A stretch of 64,000 nt of DNA from Siderastrea radians (GCA_964017195.1 OZ024897.1:38688336-38752335); one strand, 5' to 3'; shown: positions 52,300 through 61,690, counted from the first letter of the stretch. The notes: generated by a model not told the origin, from the letters alone. Made by a program: numbers and translations.

Positions 52300-52934
52300 T
52301 TCCCCAGAAGGACTTGAATCAACTCGTTCAATATTACAAAGGAGAACTCACCGAAAATGCCTTGTTGAACAAAGCCGCGACGCTGGCCGCTAAAAAACAT
52401 GTGTTGTTGGCCAATCCCGAATTACCCCCGGCCCTGGTCAATGCTCAAACCAAACCGTTGAGTCAAGAATTAATCAAGTTAACCAAACGCATTCGTCAAT
52501 TTCCCGGAGGCGTGGGGGTCGGTGCACCGGGGGCCCCGCCAGGCGAAGAAGACGAAGAAGCCGGGGATTTAGTGACGGGGCCCGTGGAACAATGGTTGAA
52601 GCGCATGATAAAAGGAGGTCCGTCGGCTCCCAAACCCACCATTACCCCTGCTACCAGGGAAGGCGCAAGAGAACAGAGACCTTCTACCAGTCGAGGAGAA
52701 GAGAGACCTTCTACCAGTCGAGGGGATACCCGGACTCGTTTACAAGTCATTCGAGAACAGCGCAAGGCCTTGGAAAAAAAGTTAGCCGAAAGTGGTAAAG
52801 GCAAAGGCAAAGGCAAAGGCAAGGGCAAAGGCGTCTCCCGTGAAGTACAAGCATTGAAACCCTTACCCGGTTGGGAAGATTGGGCCAAAGGCAAACCACC
52901 CCGACGGAGACGTTTGCAGTACGACAGCGAGTAA
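52281..52934 (+). CDS. Conserved Polinton protein with PLSQEL-TKRIRQ block
   Basis: 217 residues. The N-terminal domain (residues 1-75) has NALLNKAATLAAKKHVLLAN and PLSQELIKLTKRIRQFPGG, a block I recall from related Polinton proteins. The middle is acidic, then come duplicated RPSTSRG units, a KRKALE-type helix, and a GKGKGKGKGKGKG tract. The function is unknown. The GKG and RPSTSRG repeats suggest a disordered, nucleic-acid-contacting tail. Confidence 0.65.
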   Translation: MDAVYMIPQKDLNQLVQYYKGELTENALLNKAATLAAKKHVLLANPELPPALVNAQTKPLSQELIKLTKRIRQFPGGVGVGAPGAPPGEEDEEAGDLVTGPVEQWLKRMIKGGPSAPKPTITPATREGAREQRPSTSRGEERPSTSRGDTRTRLQVIREQRKALEKKLAESGKGKGKGKGKGKGVSREVQALKPLPGWEDWAKGKPPRRRRLQYDSE

Positions 52935-52937
52935 ACG

Positions 52938-53297
52938 ATGCCCACCCACAGAAGGAGAAGGGGTATCAAACGGAAACGCACCCAACGAGGAGGGGCAGTG
53001 GATGTCCAAAAATGGATTGCTAAAACCGGCAAAGAATTTCATTGGCCTGGGTATCAATACATGGGCCCTGGGACGCATTTAGCCAAACGTCTAAAACGTG
53101 GGGATCCCGGCAAAAATCGCTTGGACCGGATTGCGAAACAACACGACATTGATTACAGCCGTGCTAAGAATTTGCAAGATAAATGGAAAGCCGATACCAA
53201 GATGATCCAAGCCATTGATAAATTACCTGGCAAGAAAACCAAGACCGAAAGGGTGGTCAAGAAAATCATGCAAGCCAAGAAACGTTTAAAATTGTAA
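52938..53297 (+). CDS. Phospholipase A2-like (parvovirus VP1u-type) protein
   Basis: 119 residues. A basic start ends in TQRGG (residues 15-19), similar to the putative cleavage motifs of the other small proteins. Then YMGPGTHLAKRL carries the GPG calcium-loop pattern, followed by DRIAKQHDIDYSRA with the catalytic His-Asp pair. PLA2 domains of this type occur in parvovirus VP1 and have been reported in adintoviruses, where they are thought to help membrane passage. The C-terminus is basic. The core residues are present, so the fold is likely intact. Confidence 0.85.
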   Translation: MPTHRRRRGIKRKRTQRGGAVDVQKWIAKTGKEFHWPGYQYMGPGTHLAKRLKRGDPGKNRLDRIAKQHDIDYSRAKNLQDKWKADTKMIQAIDKLPGKKTKTERVVKKIMQAKKRLKL

Positions 53298-53330
53298 ACA
53301 TTTAATGACACCCCCAGTTACATGTTGTGT

Positions 53331-53336
53331 AATAAA
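53331..53336 (+). terminator. Poly-A signal after PLA2-like gene
   Basis: AATAAA, 34 bp after the stop. It would close the rightward late gene cluster. Confidence 0.65.
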
Positions 53337-53365
53337 AAATGAAAATGTCTGATTGGTTCGTTGTA

Positions 53366-53590
53366 CTGTCTCAAACAGGATTCTCAAACAGGATTCTGGA
53401 GAACCCCTTGTGACCAAGTTCATTGTACTGTCTCAAAACAGGATTCTCAAACAGGATTCTGGAGAACCCATTGTGGTATAGACCCCCTATATCAATGTCT
53501 GATTGGTATTGTTATTCTGCAGTTCGGTAGTCTTCTGTAGTTCGTGTTGAGTCTCAAAACAGGGTTCTCAAACAGGATTCTGGAGAACCC
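53366..53590. repeat. Three copies of a 40-bp repeat in the convergent spacer
   Basis: Units at about 53366-53407, 53428-53469 and 53551-53590 share CTCAAACAGGATTCTGGAGA and ACCC. The third copy can fold: GGGTTCTC pairs with GAGAACCC. ATGTCTGATTGGT also recurs (53346 and 53495). The block lies between the convergent PLA2-like gene and the minus-strand regulator. Confidence 0.8.
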
Positions 53591-53732
53591 CCTGTGATGT
53601 AGACAAAAATGATCCACCTTGATAAAAAAAAATGTCACTGTCTCTTTGATCGTTCTACCACAATGTCACGATGGAATGTTCTGCCAAAATACGGAAACGA
53701 ATGTTCTGCCAAAATACTGAGACGAAAATGTT

Positions 53733-55266
53733 TTATGTTACTAAATCATACATTAAATCCACCCCCTCGTCGGGTGACATGTCATGAACGAAGTCTTCGG
53801 GGGGCACCAATGCCTCCAGATCAAAGGAACAAGAGTCCTCCACATCCCTCAGTAACTCGGTCCAATCGTCAGGCGATATGTTCTGCAACAAAGACGAAAA
53901 GTCCTCCAAGTCAGAGGGGTCCAAGTCAGGGGGGCCCAAGTCAGGGGGGTCCACGGCTTGCACACCCCCCGAATCCATATCCGTGAGAGTATAAGAATCT
54001 AGAAATGATTCACAAAAAGACAAGTTCTCAGGCATTTTAGGCGTTGATTTCTTAAAGTCCTCCAAGGGAATGGTCAGTTTCAAGGGTCCTAATGCTTTGA
54101 TTTTCTCTTCCGTTTTCTGTCTCTCTATAGAAGGTAAGGAGGCACAAAAGTCATTCAAATACATTTCCAGAGAAGGTTGCGTTCTATAATCAGTCAATAC
54201 CACCCGCAGTGGTTTGGGACGAGGCACGTCCTTCTTCCTTTTGTTGTAGTAGTACCTTTTTGCTTTCTCCAGCATCTTCTCTCGGTTATCCCAGTAGTAC
54301 TTTCTTCCTTGCGCCACCAGCTTCTCTCGGTTCGCAGCACGATAGGCCCATTGATACTCTACTATTCGAACACGATTGTTTTTACGATACTCACGCCGTC
54401 GGAGTCTGATACGTTCCTTGTTTTTCTCCCTATACCGTCGCTCGTATTCGACACAACGTGCTCGGTTGTTTCGGGCCCATTGTTTTTTGGTGGCACGCCG
54501 TTCCTCCTTATGCGTCTCCTCATAACGCCTTTTGGACTCCCGCACTCGATCCGGATATTGTTCTACGTATCGTTTTTTGGCAGCACGCACTTTCTCAGGG
54601 TACTTGTGTCGGTAGTTGGCTTTTTTGCGAATATTCCTCGCTCGGGCTTTCTCTGGGTAGCGGGCATTGTACCTAGCTTTTTTGTTGGCGTTCCGTCTCC
54701 GTCGTTGTCGTTCGTCTTTCGTCAGTAACTCTGTCGTTTCGTCGTCAGGGTCATAGTCTATGTCGTTCAAGTCCTCGTCTGGGTCAGAGTCGTTAAGGTC
54801 GTTGTCGTCAGGGTCATAGTCCTCGTCCTTCTTGTCGTCAACGTCGTCTGGGTCAGAGTCATCGTCGTCGTCGTTGTTTGGTCGGTACGTCGTGCGTCGT
54901 CGGTTGCTGCGGCGGAGGCCCTCGCTTACGGGAGACCTCGGGCGAGGGGGGCGGTGCTGGTGGAGGGGTGTCTGGGCGCTTAAACTCATACCGCCAGTAG
55001 TCACAACAGAAGTCGAGGCCCCGGATGTACCACTCGGTGGTGATTTGTGGGTAGCAGCCCGGGTTCCAGTGCTGTTGCACGTACGTGTGGCGTGCTGCTT
55101 GGTCTGCTTGGGCGAGCTGCCTCCTCTTCCTCCTTTCCTCAAGCAGCGCTTCCCCAAACTCCCGGATGTCTCCATCGTCGATACTCCACTTCTTCACTTC
55201 ATCTAAGATAGCATCCACTTCAAATACCTCAAACTCTTTTAACAAATTCTCATGGTGAGAGTCCAT
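53733..55266 (-). CDS. Basic-repeat/acidic-tail protein, split between two frames (putative regulator)
   Basis: The N-terminal part starts at the ATG at 55266, 32 bp after a TATAAAA box, and runs open to 54859. The rest is in another frame from about 54930 to 53733. A candidate 82-nt intron (donor CCC|GTAAGCG at 54929, acceptor GACCCAG|AC ending 54848) would join them in phase and give about 483 residues. A one-base slip in the CAACGACGACGA run is the alternative. The C-terminal frame has an Asp-rich stretch, then about nine Tyr/Lys/Arg repeats of 15 residues (for example YPEKVRAAKKRYVEQ, NREKMLEKAKRYYYN), then an acidic tail with DPPDLGPPDL and SPDDWTELL. Basic DNA-contacting repeats plus an acidic tail suggest a transcription regulator; the family is not recognised. 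Confidence 0.6.
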
Positions 55267-55297
55267 GTTGAGATGACTGACCTCGAGGGGCGATCTG

Positions 55298-55304
55298 TTT
55301 TATA
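55298..55304 (-). promoter_or_regulatory. TATA box for the minus-strand regulator
   Basis: TATAAAA on the minus strand, 32 bp upstream of the ATG at 55266. Confidence 0.7.
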
Positions 55305-55342
55305 GTCTCTCATTCATTCCCGTCATACAGCAGGGACCCTCA

Positions 55343-55407
55343 CTAGAGAGGGGGGAGGGGGGTCCCCCCACCTCGTCCCACCCCTCCCTAGGGCACCCCC
55401 TCTCTAG
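55343..55407. promoter_or_regulatory. Divergent promoter with GC-run inverted repeats
   Basis: CTAGAGAGGGGG (55343-55354) is mirrored by CCCCCTCTCTAG (55396-55407). Between them lies the 23-bp element shared with 39894-39916. It sits between the divergent regulator and polymerase genes. Confidence 0.6.
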
Positions 55408-55465
55408 GGGGCACCCTGTTTTTAGTGATTGGCTCCTTCCCCTCCCACGTGACATTTTGGTTCTC

Positions 55466-55472
55466 TATAAAA
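55466..55472 (+). promoter_or_regulatory. TATA box of DNA polymerase
   Basis: TATAAAA, 34 bp upstream of the ATG at 55507. Confidence 0.7.
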
Positions 55473-55506
55473 AACGAACCCCGATCTCCAGTGACTTCAT
55501 CTGATC

Positions 55507-58500
55507 ATGTCCTCTGACAAAGACGACAATGTGGCGGGGCCAAGTGGCCTCGCCAGACGTGAGATCATGTCCATGCTCGGATTGGACTTAAGTGATTCGG
55601 AAGACGACACCCATTCCTGTGTGGGACCTTTGATTTGCACCGAAGAGCTAGGAGACAGTGATGAGATTTGTCAAGAGGCCTTGGACCAATGGGAACAAAG
55701 CGGGGGTGGATTGGATCCCTCTGAACACGTTACCTTCCAATTTGACTTAGAACCTTTTGTGAATCGGAAGAGTGATCGCATGGGGGTACAAGAACGTCAT
55801 TTCAAGACCCAGTTACGTCAAAGGGGGAACTTGATGCCAGGCCAAAATATAACCCAAGCTCTCCAAGATGGATTACGTCGAGCCGTCGATCAAGTGTTAA
55901 CCACCACCCCCGACCTCCACGATCAAGATCGCCTCTACTTTACAATAGCCTCCGATCGCCTGCACAATAATTTTCAGGGGTGGGGATTACGTGCAGGTGA
56001 ATGGCGTCGAGACACAGAACGGGTGGAAGCTCTGTTCCAACGTTTAGCCCAAGCCCTCAACAGCAACGAACAATTTGAAATGGATGACTCCTTTCAAGTC
56101 TCCATCACTCAAGTTCATCATGCTCCTCAAGGTACCGGCAGACCGCGTCGTGGGAAACCCGGCCATCCCACCATGACCATGTTGACAACCAACAAAAACT
56201 CGGTCATCCGCATCCAAAATGATGATGAGCTCTGTTGTGCCAGAGCCCTCGTGGTCGCCAAAGCTCGCGTGGACCAGCACCCGAAATGGCATTCGATTCG
56301 AAAAGGAAGTCAAATCCAGCGAACCCTAGCTCTGGACCTCCAGAATGAAGCCAAGGTACCCTTCGGTCCTTGCAGCTATGACGCCTTAACGGCTTTCAGC
56401 CAGGCCCCATCCCTCACCGGTTACCAGATCCTATTGGTCGATGCGCAGCGATCGTTTCACATCACGACGTTTGGACCCCCACGAGACAAACAACTCATCC
56501 TGTTACACAACCAAGACCATTACGATGTCATCACCAAATTGCCGGGGTTTTTCGGGTCCAGTTATGTGTGTGCGGATTGTTGGAAACCCTATGACCATGA
56601 GGGGATGCATCGATGCACCAAGACCAAGGTGTGTGGAGCCTGTCGACAGAAAGATTGTCCAGACTTTCAATATGCTTACCCCCGACACCTGAAAGCCAGT
56701 CAACGTTGCGACTCGTGTCATCGGGACTTTTTCGGACCCACGTGTTTGGAAGCCCATTCCAGCAAGACCCATGCTGGCAAACCCGTCACGGGCCTCCAGT
56801 CCTCCGTGTGCTCTCAACGATACCGATGCCCTGACTGTTATCAACAAAATGTGGGCTTGTCCCGCATTCAACGTCACAGTTGTTGGCACATAGACTGCCC
56901 TTCTTGTCATCAGTACGTCCACGCCGACAAACACCGTTGTTTCATACAAAGAGCCCCCAAACCTCAAGACGAAAAGAAGAGAAAGAGGACCCGTCAAAAA
57001 GGTCCTCGCGCCAAACGAGGTCCCGCCGCGGAACCCCCTGCCTCTTCCGAGGACGAGGACGACCTGCCTCCCTTACACGTCTTCTTTGATATCGAAGCCA
57101 TGCAACCCAAGGGAAAACACATTGCCAATCTCGTCGTGGCCGAAACCGAAGACAAGGATGAACCCAAGCCTTTCCCAGGTTCCACTTGTATCCGTGACTT
57201 TCTGGAATGGTTGGATACCTTGACTCTTCACGATACCCGTCAAGTCAATGTCATCGCCCATAATTTTCAAGGGTACGACGGGTACTTTATCATCCAAGAA
57301 TACTATGGGGACAACCGGATCGTCCAACAACTCCGCAACGGATGTAAACTCTTAGAGATCAAACATGACCGCATCCGGTTCATCGATTCAATGAGTTTCT
57401 TCCAGATGCCCCTCTCCGCCTTTCCCAAAACCTTTGGCTTGACAGAACTCTGCAAAGGGCATTTCCCCCACAAGTTCAACATACCTAATCATCAAAACTA
57501 CGTGGGCATCCTCCCCTCACGCGATTACTACATGCCTGAGACCATGACACTCGAAGGAAGACAAGCCTTTGAAACCTGGCATCAAGAGCAGCGTGCCAAG
57601 AACGTCGTGTTTGACTTTCAGAAAGAATTGCTCGCCTATTGTGAATCGGATGTACGACTCCTCAAACAAGGATGTCTGACTTTCAAACGCATGTTTGAAG
57701 ACTTGACCGGCTTCAATCCCTTCGATCACGTCACCATTGCCTCGGCTTGTAATCGAGATTTACGTATGAACCGGATGATCCCGAACAGTATTGCCAGCGA
57801 ACCCGCCGGTCATAACGGGTGGAGAAACAACAACATCAACCACTCCCTCCCAGCCATTCAATGGTTAACCTGGTGCGATCACCAACTACGTCAACGCGCC
57901 CTCCAAGATCTTACCCCTGCTGATCTACTGGCCAATGCCAATCCAGACCCACAGTACATCCAACATGCCCGAAATCAAGGCGAGTATAAGATCCCCGGGA
58001 CCAACATCCATGTGGATGGTTATTGCCCCGACACCCACACCGTCTACGAATTTCAAGGCTGTTTCACCCACGGATGCCCTACCTGTTTTCCCCATCGCTA
58101 CGAAAAACATCCCCGCAACCATGATCGGACCATGCAGGACCTCTATGACCTCACCCAAGACAAAGTCCAAAAGCTTACCGAACGAGGGTACAACGTCATT
58201 CAAATGTGGGGATGTGAATGGGAGCACCTCCTAAAAACCCAACCAGAGATCGACGCCTTCGTCCGGGAACTCAACTTCATCCAACCACTTGAACCTCGGG
58301 ATGCTTTCTGTGGAGGTCGTGCCAATGCCATCAAACTCTACCATCATATCACCCCCGGCCAAAAAATTCACTACATCGATGTCACCTCCTTGTACCCGTG
58401 GGTCAACAAGAAATCTGTGTACCCCAAAGGACATCCCACCATCTATTATCAACCGGGTCACACGGACATACACCAGTACTTTGGGCTCATCCAATGCAAA

Positions 58501-59667
58501 GTCCTGCCTCCCCGTGAATTGTACCATCCCGTGCTGCCTTACCGTCATGACAACAAACTGCTCTTTCCACTCTGTGCCCGTTGTGTGAAAGAAGAAATGG
58601 ACAAACCTCTTTTGGACAGATCCTATCATTGCCCTCACCCCGACGAACAACGCGCCCTCACCAGTACCTGGTGCACCCCAGAGCTGTATAAAGCCGTCGA
58701 GCTCGGGTACCAAGTTCAATACATCTACGAAGCCTGGCATTTTGAAGAAACCTGTGAGGGCCTCTTCGCCGATTATGTCAACACCTGGTTGAAAATTAAG
58801 CAAGAAGCCAGTGGGTGGCCTAAGGATGACATGACAGAAGAAGAAAAGCAACGTTACATCGAACAGTATTTCCTGCATGAAGGCATCCAGTTAGAGTACC
58901 ACAACATCGAATACAACCCGGGGTTGCGTACCCTAGCAAAACTCATGCTCAACTCCATGTGGGGCAAGTTTGGACAACGCCTCAACAAGACCCAAATTCA
59001 AGCCTTTGATGATCCACACACCTTTCACCAGTTTTTGGACAAAGATTCCTTGGACGTACGTCACGTGTCCGTCATCAATGACGACATGGTCGAGGTGCAC
59101 TACCAAAATCAAAAAGAGGACATCCGCGTCTCACCCAACCTCAACATTTTTGTGGCCTGCTTCACTACCTGCCACGCCCGGCTCAAACTCTATGACGCCC
59201 TCCAACGCTTAGGGGAAAGAGTCCTCTACTTTGACACCGACTCCGTCATCTACCTGGAAGAAACACCCACTCAATTTCAACCTGTCTTGGGATCCTATCT
59301 AGGGGACTTCGCCTCCGAATTAAAGGACCAGGAATACATCAAAGAATTCGTCAGCGGAGGACCCAAGAACTATGGCTATGCTACAAATAACGAAAAGGTG
59401 GAATGCAAGGTCAGAGGCTTCCGACTCAACAGTGAAGGACACACCCAGCTGAATTATGACGTCATGCGTCAGAATGTCCAAGATGAAATCCAGAAACCCC
59501 TTCCCAAACCACGCGAAATCCAAGTCACCAAAAGTCACCACATTGTTCGCAACCCGAAAAACTACACCTTGCTGACTCAACCCCAACACAAATGGTACAA
59601 GTTGGTCTATGACAAAAGAGTCATCGATCCCCGCACCTTCAAGACCTACCCCTATGGCTACCAGTGA
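55507..59667 (+). CDS. POLB: Protein-primed-type family B DNA polymerase
   Basis: 1386 residues, uninterrupted. The N-terminal 330 residues lack a family I can name. A cysteine/histidine-rich zinc region follows (CADCWKPYDHEGMHRC, then CGACRQKDC and further CxxC pairs to about residue 485). Exonuclease motifs: FFDIEA (D528, E530), HNFQGYDG (D591) and YCESD (D715). Polymerase motif A is YIDVTSLYP (D958), motif B is KLMLNSMWGKFG (K1145, N1149) and motif C is YFDTDS (D1243, D1245). An insert before motif A reads VDGYCPDTHTVYEFQGCFTH, a block common in Polinton-type polymerases. The catalytic set is complete. It should replicate the element from its TIR ends using a protein primer. The long N-terminus may supply that primer (inference). 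Confidence 0.96.
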   Translation: MSSDKDDNVAGPSGLARREIMSMLGLDLSDSEDDTHSCVGPLICTEELGDSDEICQEALDQWEQSGGGLDPSEHVTFQFDLEPFVNRKSDRMGVQERHFKTQLRQRGNLMPGQNITQALQDGLRRAVDQVLTTTPDLHDQDRLYFTIASDRLHNNFQGWGLRAGEWRRDTERVEALFQRLAQALNSNEQFEMDDSFQVSITQVHHAPQGTGRPRRGKPGHPTMTMLTTNKNSVIRIQNDDELCCARALVVAKARVDQHPKWHSIRKGSQIQRTLALDLQNEAKVPFGPCSYDALTAFSQAPSLTGYQILLVDAQRSFHITTFGPPRDKQLILLHNQDHYDVITKLPGFFGSSYVCADCWKPYDHEGMHRCTKTKVCGACRQKDCPDFQYAYPRHLKASQRCDSCHRDFFGPTCLEAHSSKTHAGKPVTGLQSSVCSQRYRCPDCYQQNVGLSRIQRHSCWHIDCPSCHQYVHADKHRCFIQRAPKPQDEKKRKRTRQKGPRAKRGPAAEPPASSEDEDDLPPLHVFFDIEAMQPKGKHIANLVVAETEDKDEPKPFPGSTCIRDFLEWLDTLTLHDTRQVNVIAHNFQGYDGYFIIQEYYGDNRIVQQLRNGCKLLEIKHDRIRFIDSMSFFQMPLSAFPKTFGLTELCKGHFPHKFNIPNHQNYVGILPSRDYYMPETMTLEGRQAFETWHQEQRAKNVVFDFQKELLAYCESDVRLLKQGCLTFKRMFEDLTGFNPFDHVTIASACNRDLRMNRMIPNSIASEPAGHNGWRNNNINHSLPAIQWLTWCDHQLRQRALQDLTPADLLANANPDPQYIQHARNQGEYKIPGTNIHVDGYCPDTHTVYEFQGCFTHGCPTCFPHRYEKHPRNHDRTMQDLYDLTQDKVQKLTERGYNVIQMWGCEWEHLLKTQPEIDAFVRELNFIQPLEPRDAFCGGRANAIKLYHHITPGQKIHYIDVTSLYPWVNKKSVYPKGHPTIYYQPGHTDIHQYFGLIQCKVLPPRELYHPVLPYRHDNKLLFPLCARCVKEEMDKPLLDRSYHCPHPDEQRALTSTWCTPELYKAVELGYQVQYIYEAWHFEETCEGLFADYVNTWLKIKQEASGWPKDDMTEEEKQRYIEQYFLHEGIQLEYHNIEYNPGLRTLAKLMLNSMWGKFGQRLNKTQIQAFDDPHTFHQFLDKDSLDVRHVSVINDDMVEVHYQNQKEDIRVSPNLNIFVACFTTCHARLKLYDALQRLGERVLYFDTDSVIYLEETPTQFQPVLGSYLGDFASELKDQEYIKEFVSGGPKNYGYATNNEKVECKVRGFRLNSEGHTQLNYDVMRQNVQDEIQKPLPKPREIQVTKSHHIVRNPKNYTLLTQPQHKWYKLVYDKRVIDPRTFKTYPYGYQ

Positions 59668-59875
59668 GAGATCAAAAAACAAGATCGTCGATTGTGATCA
59701 CTGTGATCGAGAACATTTGGCGCCACCACCACCACCCCCATTCTACAGTTCCTTTGCCATACCTTTGATCAGAAATCATCGACGTCCACTACAACAATGG
59801 ATCCGTGACAACAATCAATGGCGAAGAATAACTCGATGTCAAAAACAATGGTGGGGACCCTCTATTGAACATTAA
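59654..59875 (+). CDS. Possible small protein overlapping the polymerase end
   Basis: 73 residues from the ATG at 59654, which overlaps the polymerase by 14 bp in another frame; an earlier ATG lies at 59609. It contains DCDHCDREHL, a proline run and Trp-rich basic tail. There is no family match and no own promoter visible. It may simply be 3' UTR. Confidence 0.3.
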   Translation: MATSERSKNKIVDCDHCDREHLAPPPPPPFYSSFAIPLIRNHRRPLQQWIRDNNQWRRITRCQKQWWGPSIEH

Positions 59876-59919
59876 GGAACACTCAGGAAAACCATTTTCT
59901 CAGTTATTGTAAACAAACC

Positions 59920-59925
59920 AATAAA
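59920..59925 (+). terminator. Poly-A signal after polymerase
   Basis: AATAAA, 253 bp after the polymerase stop and 40 bp before the 3' TIR. Confidence 0.6.
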
Positions 59926-59964
59926 CGTGATTTATTAATTTTGTGTTGTTTTCACTCCAAGGGT

Positions 59965-60309
59965 TACCCCTCTTCCCAAAATTGGACTTTGGACTTTGCG
60001 CCCGCGTTTTCTCCGCGGACTTAGGGTTTACCCCATTTTATACCTACCCCTCTTCCCAACATTGGACTTTGGACTTTGCGCCCGCGTTTTTCTCCGCGGA
60101 CCTTGAGCCCACGATCGATTTTTCACACTCGTCAGCGGTTTCTCCTTCTAAACCACGTGACTTCCGGTTCCCATGAGCCCGCGATCCTTTTTTCACACTG
60201 GTCAGCGGTTTCCCCCACCGGAAATGACATGACGTCATCCTCTGGTCACGTGATCGCTCTCGACCAATCAGAAGCCAGCATTTTCTCCAGATGAGCGCAA
60301 CTTACTACT
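59965..60309 (-). repeat. Polinton 3' TIR
   Basis: Reverse complement of 38206-38549 with about three differences. It ends ...GCGCAACTTACTACT at 60309. It retains one full TATA-bearing unit (TATAAAA on the minus strand at 60036-60042) and a partial inner unit that stops just before the TATA. It also holds TGACGTCA at 60230-60237 and CACGTG at 60247-60252. Confidence 0.95.
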
Positions 60310-60315
60310 CTCACG
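60310..60315. other. Polinton target-site duplication, right (CTCACG)
   Basis: Identical to 38200-38205. Confidence 0.95.
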
Positions 60316-60626
60316 CTCTTTGCGTTTTTGGCGTTTGCAAACTTTATGACTCGGCCAAACTCCTTCAACATTATTCAACAATCTTCAACACAACTTTGTT
60401 GTGCGATGTTGAACAAGGTGGGAAAACGAATTCAATACTTTTGATCACACCTGAGAACATAGAAAAAGTTGAATCAGTATTACAGAACATCATTGCACAG
60501 GGTGGCACACCTGAGAACAAAAGAAAAGTCGGCAAAATTGTGAAACATCATTAAGCTGGAAGGCCAAACTTGTTTTTAAAATTCAACAGCGTTGATCGGT
60601 GTTGAATAGAACGTTGAAATCCCCAG

Positions 60627-61690
60627 TTAACCGTTTTGTAGTTTTCTTTACTGTTGGAAGCTTTAAAAAAAGACTGCACGCACTACAGTGTCAGTCGAGC
60701 AGAGTCGTATTTCGTTGGTGCCTGTTGAGCATCGAAAGCGGAAAACCCAAGACTCATAAAAAGTCATCCAAGTTAAGCCCGTAGTGGGTTGTATTTTCTG
60801 CCACAGGACAAAGCTCTTAACAATCTTGCAGATCATTAAATTTATTCCCTGAGAACCAGTACGAGTTTTGATTTTTTATTTATGTCTATTCTCCGTAAAT
60901 AAGTTTTTGTGCGTTTAATGTACACTAGCACGTAAATACGAACAAGAACCAGGTAAAAATAAAAAGGGGGTTTAACGTATCACTACTGCCTTAATTGAAA
61001 GTCTTTGAATGCCAGGAATCGATACAATCAGTCGATTCAGTGTTCTCTAAAACTTCTTTCCACGAAACCTATAGCCCAAGCCCCTCCCCACCCTCATCCC
61101 AACAAAACGAGAAAAGAATTTTAAGACCAAACAGGAAATTTTTATGCCTGACTTTGTATTTTTATCTAGCCATAGTATATAATATAGCGTTCATTAACTG
61201 TGTGACTTCTTGGAAAACTAACAGAGAATATATTTTTAAAACCCCCTTTGCCCTGCCCATCAGGTAAAAGCTCAGTCTAGGGTAGGTCACGCAACCAAGG
61301 TGCGCTTTTTTCAGTTGCACAGATTTCAAAGTACTCATCGAACCCAATCTACTGAGAATCTTCGCTCAGTCATTAAAGTAGCAAACGTAGGAAGACAGAA
61401 TTAGCTTATTTGAAAAAATTAAACCTTATTCCCCAAAGTCACCGGATGCACCCAAAATTTCGTTACCGCGGTACGTGCATGCAGTAGTCGATTTCACTAA
61501 AACCTGTTCTGACTAAATTAATTAGCGGCATCACCCAAAGCACGTAACAGATGTTTTTGTATTAACGACTTCTTGTTTCGCTGTTCAGTTCAGAGCTAGT
61601 TTCAAAGGAAAAACATCTTATGTACAACACCTTAAGCCTGCTTTCCAACGAAAATAGCAAAAGAGAATCCTCACATCAAAAACGGCGGAT
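60627..61690 (+). repeat. Direct repeat, first copy
   Basis: This segment is repeated in direct orientation at 63142-64000 at high identity, starting at CCGTTTTGTAGTTTTCTT. The second copy lacks about 200 bp corresponding to 61282-61479. The small open frames at 60995-61267 and 63512-63784 lie in this repeat and are probably not genes. Confidence 0.85.

Larger units (their letters stand above)
38206..60309. mobile_element. Intact Polinton/Maverick (adintovirus-like) element
   Basis: The element is 22,104 bp. It is bounded by about 345-bp TIRs beginning AGTAGTAAG and by 6-bp duplications. It encodes integrase, protein-primed-type DNA polymerase B, major capsid protein, adenain-like protease, packaging ATPase and many accessory proteins. 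GC content is visibly higher than the AT-rich flanks, and codon use differs (many CCC, ACC and CGA). All core frames are open. Known Polintons of this type are thought to alternate between transposon and virion-forming virus. Whether this copy is active cannot be told from sequence. Confidence 0.97.

Noticed and set aside
53733..55175. Single 480-residue minus-strand protein
   Set aside because: The first 80 or so residues of that frame are the antisense-phase shadow of the better N-terminal frame that begins at the ATG at 55266 behind a TATA box; I treat the gene as split.
57925..58878. Long minus-strand and alternate-frame reading frames inside the polymerase
   Set aside because: They lie entirely inside the polymerase coding region with no promoter or domain; they follow from its codon bias.
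60291..60554. 87-residue frame starting in the 3' TIR and running into flanking DNA
   Set aside because: It crosses the element boundary by chance; there is no family match, and the left TIR lacks an equivalent.
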